From contig MWDO01000017.1 of assembly GCA_002070605.1 (NCBI GenBank), positions 1 through 53,044 on the forward strand: a DNA stretch of 53,044 nucleotides, read 5' to 3'. Source of the stretch: Spirochaetes bacterium ADurb.Bin133 (GTDB lineage Bacteria > Spirochaetota > GWE2-31-10 > MWDO01). The notes under the pieces are model-generated. The model did not search any database. It was not told the origin of the DNA and saw only the letters and a list, made by a program, of their open reading frames with translations. How positions within the stretch are numbered: the first letter of the stretch is position 1; each line of letters opens with the position of its first letter. The translations under genes and the position numbers were made by a program. This document shows positions 34,894 to 45,243 of the stretch, piece after piece.

Positions 34894-35895
34894 TTAGTAC
34901 AGCGTTACGTCAAACTTTTCTTTCAATTCCTTAATAAGGCGTTCTCTTGTATTTTCTCTAGCGTTGTTTTTATATTCGGATCTTAGAAAGTAATCAGCTT
35001 TGATCTTTATTTCTTCGCGCGACAATTGTTTGGGAGCAATTTTTTGAATTATCTTAAAAATATAAATTCCGTTTAAAGTCTCGAACGTTCTTTTAACTAA
35101 ACCTTCCGGAGAAATTTTTAAAGTTTCAATAATTTCTTCGGATAAGCTTTTTTGAGTTCTGGGGTCGTCGAAAGCGATAGCCCCGACAAATCCTTTTTCA
35201 TCGTTATTCGCGGTTATCATATCGTCGGAATATTTTTTTACCATTTCCTCAAAAATCCCGCCGTTTAAAAGCGAGTCCAAGCATTTGACGGAAGCCTTGA
35301 TTTTTATCTCTTTTTCATTTTGTTTTAAAAGTTTTCCGTTAGCGTCGTAAAATGAAAAATATATCATCGATATAACCGCGCCCTCTTTTTCTTCAAATAA
35401 ATCGGGGCGTTTATCGACGAGTTCGGCTATCTCTTTATCCGTAGGGACGTAAAACTGCGTATTTAGTTTTTCTACTTCGTTATTAATATACTTGGATATC
35501 CACAATTGTTTCTTTACGTATTCTTTGTAAGTTTTCATCGACACGTTGTTAGATAATAAGGCTTGTAAAAATTCTTGATCGCTTACGTCCTTAGCGTCTT
35601 TATTTGTTTTGGCGGCGTAATACGCTTTATCGTCTCTAATTTGATTAACAATTTCGAGTTCCGTCGGCTCTTCTATATAAATTTTAGCTCCAAGATAGAG
35701 AAGCGAATCTTCGATTAGTATATTTCGCGCCGCGTCAAAGGATATTTTATATAAATTTGCCGTTTTTTTTACTTCCGGTTCAAGAATAACTTCGTTCCCA
35801 ACCTTGGCGCTAATTTTAGTTTTTATAATTATCTCTGCGGAAAGAGCGCCGGTTATTGTTAAGATAAAGGATAAAATAATCAGTCTTTTCTTCAT
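34894..35895 (-). CDS. Exported parvulin-type peptidyl-prolyl isomerase (SurA/PrsA-like)
   Basis: 333 residues with a signal peptide (MKKRLIILSFILTITGALSA). The N-terminal chaperone-like region is followed by a parvulin domain at about residues 170-290: EEKEGAVISMIYFSF, then FEEMVKKYSDDMITANNDEKGF, VGAIAF, and TFETLNGIYIFKIIQ, the usual order of strands and helices. It probably assists folding of outer-membrane and periplasmic proteins. Two ACAATTGT palindromes lie inside it (35022 and 35502). It is divergent from tig with repeat element 6 between them, so two folding-factor genes share this intergenic region. Confidence 0.88.
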   Translation of the reverse strand: MKKRLIILSFILTITGALSAEIIIKTKISAKVGNEVILEPEVKKTANLYKISFDAARNILIEDSLLYLGAKIYIEEPTELEIVNQIRDDKAYYAAKTNKDAKDVSDQEFLQALLSNNVSMKTYKEYVKKQLWISKYINNEVEKLNTQFYVPTDKEIAELVDKRPDLFEEKEGAVISMIYFSFYDANGKLLKQNEKEIKIKASVKCLDSLLNGGIFEEMVKKYSDDMITANNDEKGFVGAIAFDDPRTQKSLSEEIIETLKISPEGLVKRTFETLNGIYIFKIIQKIAPKQLSREEIKIKADYFLRSEYKNNARENTRERLIKELKEKFDVTLY

Positions 35896-36010
35896 TAGTT
35901 ATTCCTTGAGTTAAGATGTTTATTAATATTTAACATAAATAAATACTAAATTCATATTATTTCCTTTTATTTACATTAAATTTATAAAGTGAAAGACGTC
36001 AAAAAAAATA

Positions 36011-36172
36011 CCCGTCGGTATTTTGGGGAATTGCCGGTTAAAAACATCTGTTCCATATGTGTCATTTTTTTTATCGAGGAGAGCTGCGGCGCATACAGCT
36101 CCATATGTGTCAATTTTTCATCGGGGAGCGACGCGGCGCATATGCGCCGTTTTCTCGCCCCAAAAAACTGAC
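36011..36172 (-). repeat. CATATG element 6 (between the parvulin gene and tig)
   Basis: Arms CCCGTCGGTATTTTGGGG (36011-36028) and GCCCCAAAAAACTGAC (36157-36172). Cores at 36054, 36102 (48 bp apart) and 36139, the last being the 16-bp palindrome CGGCGCATATGCGCCG. Units read on the minus strand. The leader lies beside the left arm. Confidence 0.84.
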
Positions 36173-36198
36173 AATTTACATATAAACAATTTGACTTT

Positions 36199-36228
36199 TT
36201 TACAAAAAATTGTTAATTATTATATAAT
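36199..36228 (+). promoter_or_regulatory. Possible promoter of the tig-clpP-clpX-lon operon
   Basis: TTTACA (36199-36204), an 18-bp spacer, TATAAT (36223-36228), 24 bp before the ATG. A TTGACT at 36191 is a competing -35 box. Confidence 0.5.
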
Positions 36229-36252
36229 TTTTTAGTTATATAGGGACATTGT

Positions 36253-37590
36253 ATGGAAGTTGATTTCAAAACGGAAAAAAAAGATAACTCTCAGATTTTA
36301 TTAACGGTAACTATACCGAATATTGAAATAAAAAAAGAGTATGAGTCAAGGTTAAAAGAAATTCAAAAAGAGGTTCTTTTTAACGGTTTTAGAAAGGGTA
36401 AGACCCCTTTTTCTGTAATAGAGGCGCGCTTTAAGAAAGCTATCGTATCTGAAATGGCCGGAAAGTTGGTAGACGACTCTTTTAAGGAAATTGTCGATAA
36501 ACTGGAAAAAAAGCCGTTATTATTTGATTCGCCGGTTTTAGACGGGTTGGATAAATTATCTCTCGACTCTGATTTTACTTATACCATGCTTTACGACGCT
36601 TATCCCGATATAAAATATAAAGATTTTAGGGGGATGGAAGTTGAGAAAGATGAAGTTACCGTTAGCGACGCGGATATAGACGATCAGATCAATTTATATC
36701 TCAAGGAGTCCGCTACTTTTGAGCCGAAAGAGGGCAAAATTGAAAAAAAAGATATTGTTTACGTTAATTATAAAGTTATGGAGAACGGTAATCTGATATA
36801 TAGTAATGAAAACGAATGCATTAATACCGAGCTCGATTTTGATACCTATAAAATCGGCGGCGAACTAATCGGGCTAAAAAAGGGCGATAATAAGAAGTTT
36901 ACAAAGAAATATGGCGAAGACGCTTTAGAAAGTTTAGCGAATAAATCGTTTGATTTCGACGTTACGATAAATGAAGTAAAAAAAGAGGTAATACCAAAGT
37001 TAACGGACGAAATTTGCCCGGAGATAGACCCGGAATGTAAAACTATAGCGGAATTAAAAGATAAAATGATTAATGAGCATAAAAAATCCGGCGAGGATTA
37101 CGTTAAGAATAAAGTCGTCGAAAAGGTTATGGATTCCTTGGTAGAAACCTTTGAAGGAGAGATTCCTGAATCAATGATAACCGAACATTTGAGATCGTCT
37201 TTGGAGCAAATTTCAAATCTTGCGAAGGGCAATAAAGAGGAAATTGAGGCTATACTGGCTAAAGACGGCGCTAATTTAGAAAATTATTCTGAAAAAATGA
37301 GAGAAAAAGCGGCGTTAGCTATAAAAAAGGCATTAATTATGCAAGATATAGTTAAAAACCAAAATTACGATACTAAAACGGAAGAAATTCTTGCCCATCT
37401 TGAGAAAATATCCGGAGCTTACAAAGTTAGCGCCGAACAGTTATACAATTTTTACGAGAGTCAAGGGAGAATTTCCTCCGTAATCGACGAAATAGAGAAT
37501 AAAAAAACAATCGACGTTATTTATAATAGTTTAAAGCTAAAAAAAGGTAAAACTATAAAATTTAGCGATATCGGAAAAGAGGAGAAATAG
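36253..37590 (+). CDS. tig: Trigger factor
   Basis: A 445-residue ribosome-associated chaperone. The N-terminal ribosome-binding domain contains the signature FNGFRKGKTPFSVIEARF (about residues 38-55; normally G-F-R-x-G-K-x-P). The FKBP-type PPIase domain spans about 150-245 (KKDIVYVNYKVMENG, KIGGELIGLKKGDNK) and the long helical C-terminal arms follow (EIPESMITEHLRSSLEQI). PPIase residues are only partly conserved. Length is standard. The stop codon is immediately followed by the clpP ATG, the first link in a four-gene coupled operon for folding and degradation. Confidence 0.95.
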   Translation: MEVDFKTEKKDNSQILLTVTIPNIEIKKEYESRLKEIQKEVLFNGFRKGKTPFSVIEARFKKAIVSEMAGKLVDDSFKEIVDKLEKKPLLFDSPVLDGLDKLSLDSDFTYTMLYDAYPDIKYKDFRGMEVEKDEVTVSDADIDDQINLYLKESATFEPKEGKIEKKDIVYVNYKVMENGNLIYSNENECINTELDFDTYKIGGELIGLKKGDNKKFTKKYGEDALESLANKSFDFDVTINEVKKEVIPKLTDEICPEIDPECKTIAELKDKMINEHKKSGEDYVKNKVVEKVMDSLVETFEGEIPESMITEHLRSSLEQISNLAKGNKEEIEAILAKDGANLENYSEKMREKAALAIKKALIMQDIVKNQNYDTKTEEILAHLEKISGAYKVSAEQLYNFYESQGRISSVIDEIENKKTIDVIYNSLKLKKGKTIKFSDIGKEEK

Positions 37591-38208
37591 ATGATTAAAT
37601 ATCCGCCGAGCCTTAGCCATGGATATATGCCTAAGATTGTAGAACGAACAAGTAGAGGCGAGGAGGTTTGGGACGTATTTTCCCGTCTGGTTAAGGATCA
37701 CATTATTTTTATTGGAGGGGTTATCGACGATTTACAAGCCGATATTGTTATGGCGACCCTTTTATTTTTGGAGAGCCAGGATCCTGAAAAAGATATAAAT
37801 TTATATATCAACTCTCCCGGGGGGTCGGTAACCGCCGGATTGGCTATTTACGACACTCTCAAATATGTTAAGCCGGATATTTGCACAATTTGCGTCGGTC
37901 AAGCGGCAAGTTCCGCCGCCCTTATATTATCAAGCGGTTCGAAAGGTAAAAGATTTGCTCTGCCGCACAGCAGAATTATGATACACCAGCCGTGGGGCGG
38001 CGCCGGCGGTCAGGCGACGGATATTCAGATACAGGCAAAAGAGATAAATAGAATTAAGAAGCAAATTAATCAAATCTTTGCCGATAATACTCAAAAAAAC
38101 GTGGAACAGATTGAGAAAGACGTGCAGAGGGATTTTTATCTCTCTCCCACCGAAGCTATAGAATACGGTCTTATTGATAAAATTCTTGTTAGGAGCGACG
38201 TTAAATGA
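37591..38208 (+). CDS. clpP: ATP-dependent Clp protease proteolytic subunit
   Basis: A 205-residue serine peptidase forming the 14-mer chamber used by ClpX. The oxyanion region is [17 protein letters not shown] (about residues 73-89), the catalytic Ser lies in [11 protein letters not shown] (about 106), the His in [15 protein letters not shown] (about 131) and the Asp in [12 protein letters not shown] (about 180). All three catalytic residues are present. It abuts tig and overlaps clpX by 4 bp, so stoichiometry may be set by translational coupling. Confidence 0.97.
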   Translation: MIKYPPSLSHGYMPKIVERTSRGEEVWDVFSRLVKDHIIFIGGVIDDLQADIVMATLLFLESQDPEKDINLYINSPGGSVTAGLAIYDTLKYVKPDICTICVGQAASSAALILSSGSKGKRFALPHSRIMIHQPWGGAGGQATDIQIQAKEINRIKKQINQIFADNTQKNVEQIEKDVQRDFYLSPTEAIEYGLIDKILVRSDVK

Positions 38209-39479
38209 GCTGGTATAAAGAATTACAAACTAGAGAGATTTGTTCTTTCTGCGGTAGAAATGCGGAAGAGTTTAATCTAAAATTTATTCGAGGACATAGT
38301 TCAAATATTTGTAACGAATGCGTAAAAAAGGCTTACGAGACGCTTAATACGATAGAGAAGGCAAAAACTGTCGATCCTCTGCCGGGAGCGCTTCCGACTC
38401 CTAAGGAGATAAAAGACTTTTTAGATCAATACGTCGTGGGACAGGAGAACGCCAAAAAAATATTATCGGTGGCGGTTTACAATCATTATAAAAGAATAAA
38501 GCTCGGCGATAAGAAAAATAAAAGGCGAAAAGAGTTTAAGGATTTGGAAATTGATAAATCTAATATACTAATTTTTGGTCCTACGGGATCGGGTAAAACT
38601 TTGCTTGCCAGAACTTTAGCTAGAAAATTAAACGTGCCTTTTGCTATAGCGGACGCTACGACTCTTACCGAGGCTGGATACGTCGGCGAGGACGTAGAGA
38701 ATATTCTTCTTAAATTAATACAAGCGGCTAACAACGACATATCTTTGGCTGAAAAAGGTATTATATATATTGACGAAATTGACAAAATTGCGAAAAAGAA
38801 TGAAAACGTATCTATCACCAGAGACGTATCCGGCGAAGGGGTTCAACAGGCGCTATTAAAAATCATCGAAGGTACGATAGCTAACGTGCCGCCTCAAGGC
38901 GGGAGGAAGCATCCCAATCAAGAACTCATTCAGATCAATACTGAAAATATATTATTTATATGCGGCGGAGCTTTTGTAGGTCTCGAAAAGATTGTCGAAT
39001 CTCGTATTAATATAAAGCCGATTGGATTTGGTTCGGAACAAAAGAGTAGCAAAAATAAAGATTTTGCGTCGTTATTTAAAAACCTTCATCCGGAAGATTT
39101 GATAAGATACGGTCTGATACCGGAATTTGTCGGAAGACTTCCCGTCGTATGTTATTTGAATCCGTTGACCGAAGAAGATTTGGTAAGGATAATTGAAGAA
39201 CCCAAGAATTCTATAACAAAACAGTATCGATGGGCTATGTCTGTGGAAGGGGTCGAACTTGATTTTGAGGAGTCCGCTATAAGAGCCATCGCAAGAAGCG
39301 CGATTAAACAGAATACCGGAGCCAGAGGCATAAGATCTATTATAGAAAAAGTAATGCTTGACGTTATGTACGATATACCGTCGAGTAAAAGCGTAGAGCG
39401 AATTGTTATTAATGACAGCGTTATTGAAAAAGGAACGCCGCCCATTATTTACAAAAAAGGCGTTGAAAAACTTGCATGA
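38205..39479 (+). CDS. clpX: ATP-dependent Clp protease ATP-binding subunit
   Basis: A 424-residue AAA+ unfoldase. The N-terminal zinc-binding domain has [10 protein letters not shown] and ICNECV (four Cys, about residues 13-41). Walker A is [15 protein letters not shown] (about 124), the pore loop is GYVGEDVE (about 163) and Walker B is [12 protein letters not shown] (about 183). The IGF-type loop that docks into ClpP reads IKPIGFGSE (about 272-280). It overlaps clpP and lon by 4 bp each. Confidence 0.97.
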   Translation: MSWYKELQTREICSFCGRNAEEFNLKFIRGHSSNICNECVKKAYETLNTIEKAKTVDPLPGALPTPKEIKDFLDQYVVGQENAKKILSVAVYNHYKRIKLGDKKNKRRKEFKDLEIDKSNILIFGPTGSGKTLLARTLARKLNVPFAIADATTLTEAGYVGEDVENILLKLIQAANNDISLAEKGIIYIDEIDKIAKKNENVSITRDVSGEGVQQALLKIIEGTIANVPPQGGRKHPNQELIQINTENILFICGGAFVGLEKIVESRINIKPIGFGSEQKSSKNKDFASLFKNLHPEDLIRYGLIPEFVGRLPVVCYLNPLTEEDLVRIIEEPKNSITKQYRWAMSVEGVELDFEESAIRAIARSAIKQNTGARGIRSIIEKVMLDVMYDIPSSKSVERIVINDSVIEKGTPPIIYKKGVEKLA

Positions 39480-41932
39480 AAATTTTAAAAAATCATTTTT
39501 CCGAAGATAACGCCGTAGAGAATCATTATCCGTTTATTCCTTTGAGGGAGATGGTCATATTTCCCGGACTTAAAAAGAGCTTTTACGTCGGCAGGGTAGA
39601 CTCGGTTGAAGCGGTTAATCTTTCGGTTGAAAAATACGATAAAATCATTGTAATGGCGACTCAAAAAGATCCGGCCATGGAAACTCCAAAAAAGGAAGAT
39701 ATATATAGGATTGGGGTAATTGCGAAAATTCTTGAGGTTCGTCCGGGACCGGAAAAGAATATAATAAAACTTACGGTAAAAGGAATTCGACGGGTAGAGA
39801 TTGAAGATTACGTAGAAAATAATTCGATAAAAAAAGTAAAAATAAACGAAATTGAGTTCAGGAAAGATATTTCGGATCCTCAAACCTCTATTCAACTCGA
39901 CTTAATTGTCAGAGAGTTTAAGAAATTTAGCGCTTTAGCAAAGATTCCTTTTGAAACTCTTAAAAGCATCAGCGAGATAGATAATTTAGAACTATTGATA
40001 AACACATTAATGTCGTTTTTAAAAGTATCTATAGATAAACAGATAGAGACTCTGCAGGAACTTGATATTAATAAAAGACTATTTCATATTAGCGAATATA
40101 TTGCCGCAAATATTGAAATTTATCAACTGGATAAAAAGATAAATCTCGAAGTTAAAAAGAAAATGGAAAAGAGCCAGAAAGAATACTACTTAAATGAGCA
40201 AATCAAAGAAATTCAAAAAGAATTAGGGACTTTTAGCGACGATAGCGATTTTTTTGCGAATATTGAAGAATTTAAAAAGAAACTTAACGAATTAGGGCTT
40301 CCCGAATACGCTGTAGATAAAGCGCTTAAGGAGTATAAAAGGTTGCAAAAGACTCAACCGATGTCTCCGGAAGCCGGTATAATCAGAACTTATATAGAGT
40401 GGATATTAGATTTGCCTTGGCAAGCTAAAACTGAAGATTCGCGCGATTTTCAAAAATCAAAAGAGATATTAAACAGAGATCATTACTCGCTTAATAAGGT
40501 AAAAAACAGAATATTGGAATTTCTCGCCGTTAGGCAGTTAAATAATAAAACTAAAGGACCTATATTATGTTTTGTAGGACCTCCAGGGACGGGTAAAACT
40601 TCTCTGGGCAAATCGGTAGCCATGTCTTTGGGGAGAGAATTTGTAAGAATATCGCTTGGAGGAGTGCGGGACGAAGCGGAGATTAGAGGTCATAGAAGAA
40701 CTTATTTGGGAGCCCTGCCGGGAAAAATAATCCAGTCGATGAAAAAAGTGAAAACTATTAATCCCGTATTTTTACTCGACGAAATTGACAAAATGAGTTC
40801 TGATTTTAGAGGCGATCCGGCTTCTGCCCTTCTTGAAGTTCTCGACCCGGAACAAAATTTTCAATTTTCGGATCACTATCTCGAAATTCCGTATAATTTG
40901 TCGGAAACGATGTTTATAGCGACGGCTAACTCTATACAGGGGATACCTTATCCTTTACTGGATAGAATGGAGATAATAAATATAAGCGGTTATACGGAAG
41001 CGGAAAAGATGCATATAGCGAGAAACTTTTTGCTAAAAAAAGAGATGGAAGAAAACGGAATAACCGGTATTGATTTTCAAGTAACGGATAGGGCGTTATT
41101 GGATATTATACGATATTATACGATGGAAGCCGGGGTTAGGTCTTTACAGAGACAGATCGCTTCTCTTTGTAGAAAAACGGCAAAATTAATAGTGCTAAAA
41201 GAGATGAAAATTACTAAAATTCAAATAAATAGAAAAAATTTAAGCAAATTTCTTGGCAAAAAAAAGTATGTCAGAGCTAAAATAGACGAGGTATTAGACG
41301 TAGGTATTTCTCACGGTTTGGCGTGGACTGAAATAGGCGGAACTTTACTGCCTATAGAGGCAGTTTTATACCCCGGAAGCGGAAAGATTGTTTTAACCGG
41401 TAAATTAGGCGAAGTTATGAAAGAGTCCGCTCAAACGGCGTTTTCGTATCTTAGAGCTAACGCGTATCTTTTTGATATTAAATACGAAAAATTTTATAAA
41501 GATTACGACGTTCACATACATTTTCCGGAAGGGGCGACGCCGAAAGACGGACCGTCGGGCGGTATAGCGATTTGTTGCGCCATACTTTCGGCGCTAACCA
41601 AAATTCCTATGAATTCAAACGTAGCGATGACAGGAGAGATAACTTTGACCGGTAAAGTCCTGCCGATCGGCGGGCTAAAAGAGAAGTCGCTCGCCGCGGC
41701 TAGACACAAAAAAGATATAGTAATAATTCCTAATGAGAATGAAAAAGATCTGGTCGAGATACCTCGAACTGTTAGAAAAAGAATAAAATTTATGGCCGTT
41801 GAAAAAATACTTCAAGTCTTTGATATAGTTTTTGATAAGTCGATTTACGCAGACGCCGTAGATGAAAAAGAGAAAAAGAAACCTTTTAACAATATCAGCG
41901 ACGATAATTTTGATGCGGTTATAACTCAGTAA
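39476..41932 (+). CDS. lon: Lon protease
   Basis: An 818-residue single-chain AAA+ protease. The N-terminal substrate-binding domain starts [13 protein letters not shown] (about residue 21). Walker A is [17 protein letters not shown] (about 364) and Walker B is FLLDEIDKM (about 430). The catalytic Ser is in [10 protein letters not shown] (about 694) and the Lys in GLKEKSLAA (about 735). All hallmark residues are intact. The start overlaps clpX, and its stop shares a base with the next ATG, so the operon continues into the dehydrogenase. Confidence 0.97.
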   Translation: MKILKNHFSEDNAVENHYPFIPLREMVIFPGLKKSFYVGRVDSVEAVNLSVEKYDKIIVMATQKDPAMETPKKEDIYRIGVIAKILEVRPGPEKNIIKLTVKGIRRVEIEDYVENNSIKKVKINEIEFRKDISDPQTSIQLDLIVREFKKFSALAKIPFETLKSISEIDNLELLINTLMSFLKVSIDKQIETLQELDINKRLFHISEYIAANIEIYQLDKKINLEVKKKMEKSQKEYYLNEQIKEIQKELGTFSDDSDFFANIEEFKKKLNELGLPEYAVDKALKEYKRLQKTQPMSPEAGIIRTYIEWILDLPWQAKTEDSRDFQKSKEILNRDHYSLNKVKNRILEFLAVRQLNNKTKGPILCFVGPPGTGKTSLGKSVAMSLGREFVRISLGGVRDEAEIRGHRRTYLGALPGKIIQSMKKVKTINPVFLLDEIDKMSSDFRGDPASALLEVLDPEQNFQFSDHYLEIPYNLSETMFIATANSIQGIPYPLLDRMEIINISGYTEAEKMHIARNFLLKKEMEENGITGIDFQVTDRALLDIIRYYTMEAGVRSLQRQIASLCRKTAKLIVLKEMKITKIQINRKNLSKFLGKKKYVRAKIDEVLDVGISHGLAWTEIGGTLLPIEAVLYPGSGKIVLTGKLGEVMKESAQTAFSYLRANAYLFDIKYEKFYKDYDVHIHFPEGATPKDGPSGGIAICCAILSALTKIPMNSNVAMTGEITLTGKVLPIGGLKEKSLAAARHKKDIVIIPNENEKDLVEIPRTVRKRIKFMAVEKILQVFDIVFDKSIYADAVDEKEKKKPFNNISDDNFDAVITQ

Positions 41933-42897
41933 TGAACGTTAAAATATTAATAATTGATTTTATTTGCGACGCTATTTTGAAAGAGCTTCAAGATAGATAT
42001 GAGGCGGATTATTTTCCTGAAATTACTTTTGACGAACTAATCGGCGTCGTCGAGAAATATGATATTTTAATAATTTCTACAAGAATTCCTATTAATGCTA
42101 AATTGTTGGAGAGAGCTCGTAATCTTAAATTTATAATTCGCATGGGGGTCGGGATAGATCATATAGATTTATCTTACTGCAAATCAAAAGGGGTCAAATT
42201 AGCTAACACCCCGAATTCTAATATATCGCCGGTCGCCGAGCTTGTTTTTGGACAAATAATAAGAGCTTATAGGTATTTGGAAGAAGCTCAAAGCGCCGTC
42301 GCGAATAATAAATTTAGAGAGGGGCTAAGACGCGGATCGGAATTAAAGAACAAAACAATTGGAATTATAGGAGTCGGAAGAATTGGCGGTAGAATCGCTA
42401 AAATAGCGAAAGCGTTTGGGGCGACAACTTTGGGATACGATCCGTATTTATCCGACGGCGATAAAAAAAATAGAGAGATAGACGTTTGGAAAGATAATCT
42501 ACCTGAATTATTAGTTAATTCGGATATAGCAACTCTGCATGTTCCGCTAACCGGCGAGACTATCAATATGGTCGATACGAAATTTTTAGACGCTATGAAG
42601 GAGCGTTCTATATTGATAAATTCTTCAAGAGGAAAAGCGGTTAATTTTCAAGAACTAATCAATTATCAGAATATAGATAAATTTAAAAAAATAATCTTGG
42701 ACGTTTATGATAAAGAACCGTATAGAATTCAAAATATTCCCAAAAAAATCCGCGATATTTTCTACTTTTCTCCGCATATCGGAGCTTACACCGACGAATC
42801 TCTTTACGACAGGGGCGAAGAGACGCTTAAACTAATCGAAGAGTATTTATCCGGAGATATTATTCACGGATTGATAGATTTAGATAGAGGTTATTGA
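41932..42897 (+). CDS. D-isomer-specific 2-hydroxyacid dehydrogenase
   Basis: 321 residues, NAD-dependent, two-domain. The Rossmann motif is IGIIGVGRIGGRIAKIAKAFG (about residues 140-160), with a following acidic residue in GYDPYLSDGD suggesting NAD preference. The catalytic Arg is in LINSSRGKAV (about 230), the Glu in DVYDKEP (about 262) and the His in SPHIGAYTDES (about 283). There is no C-terminal ACT domain, so it may be a short phosphoglycerate dehydrogenase or another hydroxyacid enzyme. Coupling to lon through a TAATG overlap is unusual and unexplained. Confidence 0.88.
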   Translation: MNVKILIIDFICDAILKELQDRYEADYFPEITFDELIGVVEKYDILIISTRIPINAKLLERARNLKFIIRMGVGIDHIDLSYCKSKGVKLANTPNSNISPVAELVFGQIIRAYRYLEEAQSAVANNKFREGLRRGSELKNKTIGIIGVGRIGGRIAKIAKAFGATTLGYDPYLSDGDKKNREIDVWKDNLPELLVNSDIATLHVPLTGETINMVDTKFLDAMKERSILINSSRGKAVNFQELINYQNIDKFKKIILDVYDKEPYRIQNIPKKIRDIFYFSPHIGAYTDESLYDRGEETLKLIEEYLSGDIIHGLIDLDRGY

Positions 42898-42918
42898 TAT
42901 TCTTAAAAAGAAGCGCCG

Positions 42919-43050
42919 CGTCGGTTTTTTGGGGATTTACTGATTAAAAAAATTGACACATATGCGTCGATTTCTTCTTAACGTCATATGCGTCAATTTC
43001 TTCTTAACGTCATATGTGTCAATTTCTTTCCCGCCGCAAAAAAACCGACG
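42919..43050 (-). repeat. CATATG element 7, with three 26-bp units (upstream of ligA)
   Basis: Arms CGTCGGTTTTTTGGGG (42919-42934) and AAAAAAACCGACG (ending 43050). Cores at 42959, 42985 and 43011 are exactly 26 bp apart; the last two units share TTTCTTCTTAACGTCATATG. No GC-rich hairpin insert is present, so this shows the short unit in its purest form. Confidence 0.87.
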
Positions 43051-43079
43051 AAGTACCACCGCTATACTACCTATTTTTT

Positions 43080-43108
43080 TTGACAAATTCTCTCTATATT
43101 GCTATTAT
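43080..43108 (+). promoter_or_regulatory. Promoter of ligA
   Basis: TTGACA (43080-43085), a 17-bp spacer, TATTAT (43103-43108), 33 bp before the ATG and 30 bp after element 7. Confidence 0.7.
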
Positions 43109-43140
43109 ATTTGTTTTAAATCACCGGTTAGGAATTAATT

Positions 43141-45243
43141 ATGAGCGACGAAGTAAGAAATAAAATAGAAGAGCTGAGAGAAAAAATTAATCTGGCTAAC
43201 AAAGCGTATTACATGGAATCAAAACCTATAATTTCAGATATTGAATACGACAGATTATTTGATACGCTTTTACAATTGGAAACCGAACATCCCCAATATA
43301 AAACTCCCGATTCCCCTACCGCTCGCGTAGGCTCGGATATCGTAAACGAATTACCTGAAAAGGAACACTCTATCCCCGTTTTATCTCTGGATAAATGTTA
43401 CTCCATCGATTCGTTAGAGAACTGGATCTTTAAAAACGGTCAAAAGACTACAAATATTTTTGAATTAATTGTTGAACCAAAAATCGACGGCGCGGGGATA
43501 GTATTATATTATGAAAATGGTATTTTAACCGGAGCGTTAACGAGAGGAAACGGATATTTTGGCAACGATATTACAAATAACGTCAAAACAATTAAAACCG
43601 TTCCGCTTAAAATAGATTTTAAAGAAAAAATCGCGATCAGAGGCGAAATATTCATAAAAAAAGGGGACTTTACGATTTATAACTCCAAATATGCCGACGG
43701 AATATATTCTAATCCTCGAAATCTTGCAAGCGGATGCGTAAGAAGGTTAAGGTCAAGCGAAACGGCTTTATTTCCTTTGAATATTTTTTGTTATGAAGCT
43801 TTTTTAGAACAATTAAAAATTGAATCTCATCTTGAAAATCTGCTTTTACTAAAAAAGTTAGGATTTCCTCTAAACGATGAAATCGGTTTTTTTTCGGATT
43901 CGCGCGTAGATACGACGACTCTGCCTTTTAAAAATCATTTTATTGGTAAAATTAGCGAAATGAGCGGTTATATAAAAGATTTTGAAAAAAAAAGGGAAAG
44001 TTTGCCTTATGAAATCGACGGTATTGTTATAAAAATAAACGATCTCGCTACCCGAGCCGAACTTGGATACACGCAACATCACCCAAGATGGGCTATAGCT
44101 TATAAATTTGACGCGCCGTTAGCGGAGACTAAGCTTGAATCGATAGACGTTCAGGTTGGACGCGGAGGTCGGATAACTCCTGTCGCCAATCTGACTCCCG
44201 TCGAGCTTAGCGGTTCGGTAATTTCGAGAGCGACTTTGCATAATCAAGATTATATCGATTCGCTGACGGTAAACGTCGGCGATTTGGTTAATATATCAAA
44301 AAGGGGAGACGTTATCCCGGCTGTTGAAAAAGTTATTGAAAAAGGTTCGTCCCCGTCTCCGTATAAAATCGCCGACGCCTGCCCTTCGTGCAAATCAAAA
44401 TTAGTTAAAGAGGGGGCTCATCTATTCTGCTTAAACGAAGAATGTCCCGCCCGTTTGTTGGGAACGTTGCAATTTTTTGTGGGAAGAGATCAGATGGATA
44501 TAGAGACTTTAGGAGATAAAACGCTCGAGTTTTTATTTAATAAGGGATTTGTCAGATACATATACGATTTATATTCGTTTGATTATCGTAAATTATTGGA
44601 TTTTGAAGGTTTTAAAGACAAAAAAATTGATAATATTATTTTTTCTATTGAAAAATCTAAGCAAAAAGATTTTAAAACCGTAATATCCTCTTTAGGCTTG
44701 AAAGATATAGGATCGAAAGTAGCCGAAATACTTACAAAAAAATTTAAAAATATCGACGAAATCGTCAATATTTGTTCGTCGAACGCCGGATCTGATCTTT
44801 TTGCTCCTTCGCCCGAAGATTTTTTTGCGAATATCGACGGAATCGGTCCGATTACCGCCTCTCTTATTGTTAAACATTTTACAAACGCTAAAACTCTAAA
44901 ATTAATTCAAAAATTAAAAGAAGCGGGTTTAAATTTCGAAACTAAAATTAATGAACAAGACCAAAATATTAATAGATTTTTATCCGGAACAAAATGGGTA
45001 ATAACCGGATCGTTTGAGAATTTTAATCCCAGAGAAAAAGCGGCCGAATTAATAAAAAAATACGGAGGCGAAACGGTCGACGCCGTATCAAGCAAAACTA
45101 CTCATCTATTAAAGGGGAAATCGCCGGGATCCAAACTGGAAAAAGCGATAAAATTGAAAATAAATATTGTAGAAGAAGCCGAGTTTCTCTTAATAATTGA
45201 AAGAGAAAAAGCGCCCCGCCAATTTTTTGGGACGGAGAAATGA
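43141..45243 (+). CDS. ligA: NAD+-dependent DNA ligase
   Basis: A 700-residue ligase. The NAD-binding Ia domain is followed by the adenylation Lys in VEPKIDGAGI (about residue 115; usually K-L-D-G-V/L-A) and GEIFI (about 170). The OB domain contains VQVGRGGRITPVANLTPV, the zinc finger has CPSCKSKL and CLNEECPARL (about 412-435), then helix-hairpin-helix repeats and a C-terminal BRCT domain (WVITGSFENFNPREKAAELI). The last ~9 residues (APRQFFGTEK) are encoded by the left arm and first bases of repeat element 8, so the native C-terminus has been replaced or extended. Confidence 0.96.
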   Translation: MSDEVRNKIEELREKINLANKAYYMESKPIISDIEYDRLFDTLLQLETEHPQYKTPDSPTARVGSDIVNELPEKEHSIPVLSLDKCYSIDSLENWIFKNGQKTTNIFELIVEPKIDGAGIVLYYENGILTGALTRGNGYFGNDITNNVKTIKTVPLKIDFKEKIAIRGEIFIKKGDFTIYNSKYADGIYSNPRNLASGCVRRLRSSETALFPLNIFCYEAFLEQLKIESHLENLLLLKKLGFPLNDEIGFFSDSRVDTTTLPFKNHFIGKISEMSGYIKDFEKKRESLPYEIDGIVIKINDLATRAELGYTQHHPRWAIAYKFDAPLAETKLESIDVQVGRGGRITPVANLTPVELSGSVISRATLHNQDYIDSLTVNVGDLVNISKRGDVIPAVEKVIEKGSSPSPYKIADACPSCKSKLVKEGAHLFCLNEECPARLLGTLQFFVGRDQMDIETLGDKTLEFLFNKGFVRYIYDLYSFDYRKLLDFEGFKDKKIDNIIFSIEKSKQKDFKTVISSLGLKDIGSKVAEILTKKFKNIDEIVNICSSNAGSDLFAPSPEDFFANIDGIGPITASLIVKHFTNAKTLKLIQKLKEAGLNFETKINEQDQNINRFLSGTKWVITGSFENFNPREKAAELIKKYGGETVDAVSSKTTHLLKGKSPGSKLEKAIKLKINIVEEAEFLLIIEREKAPRQFFGTEK

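Noticed and set aside
42919-43050. CRISPR-like array (26-bp period, leader at one end)
   Set aside because: The sequences between cores are themselves repeated rather than unique spacers, arrays have few units, no cas genes are present, and inverted arms bound each element.
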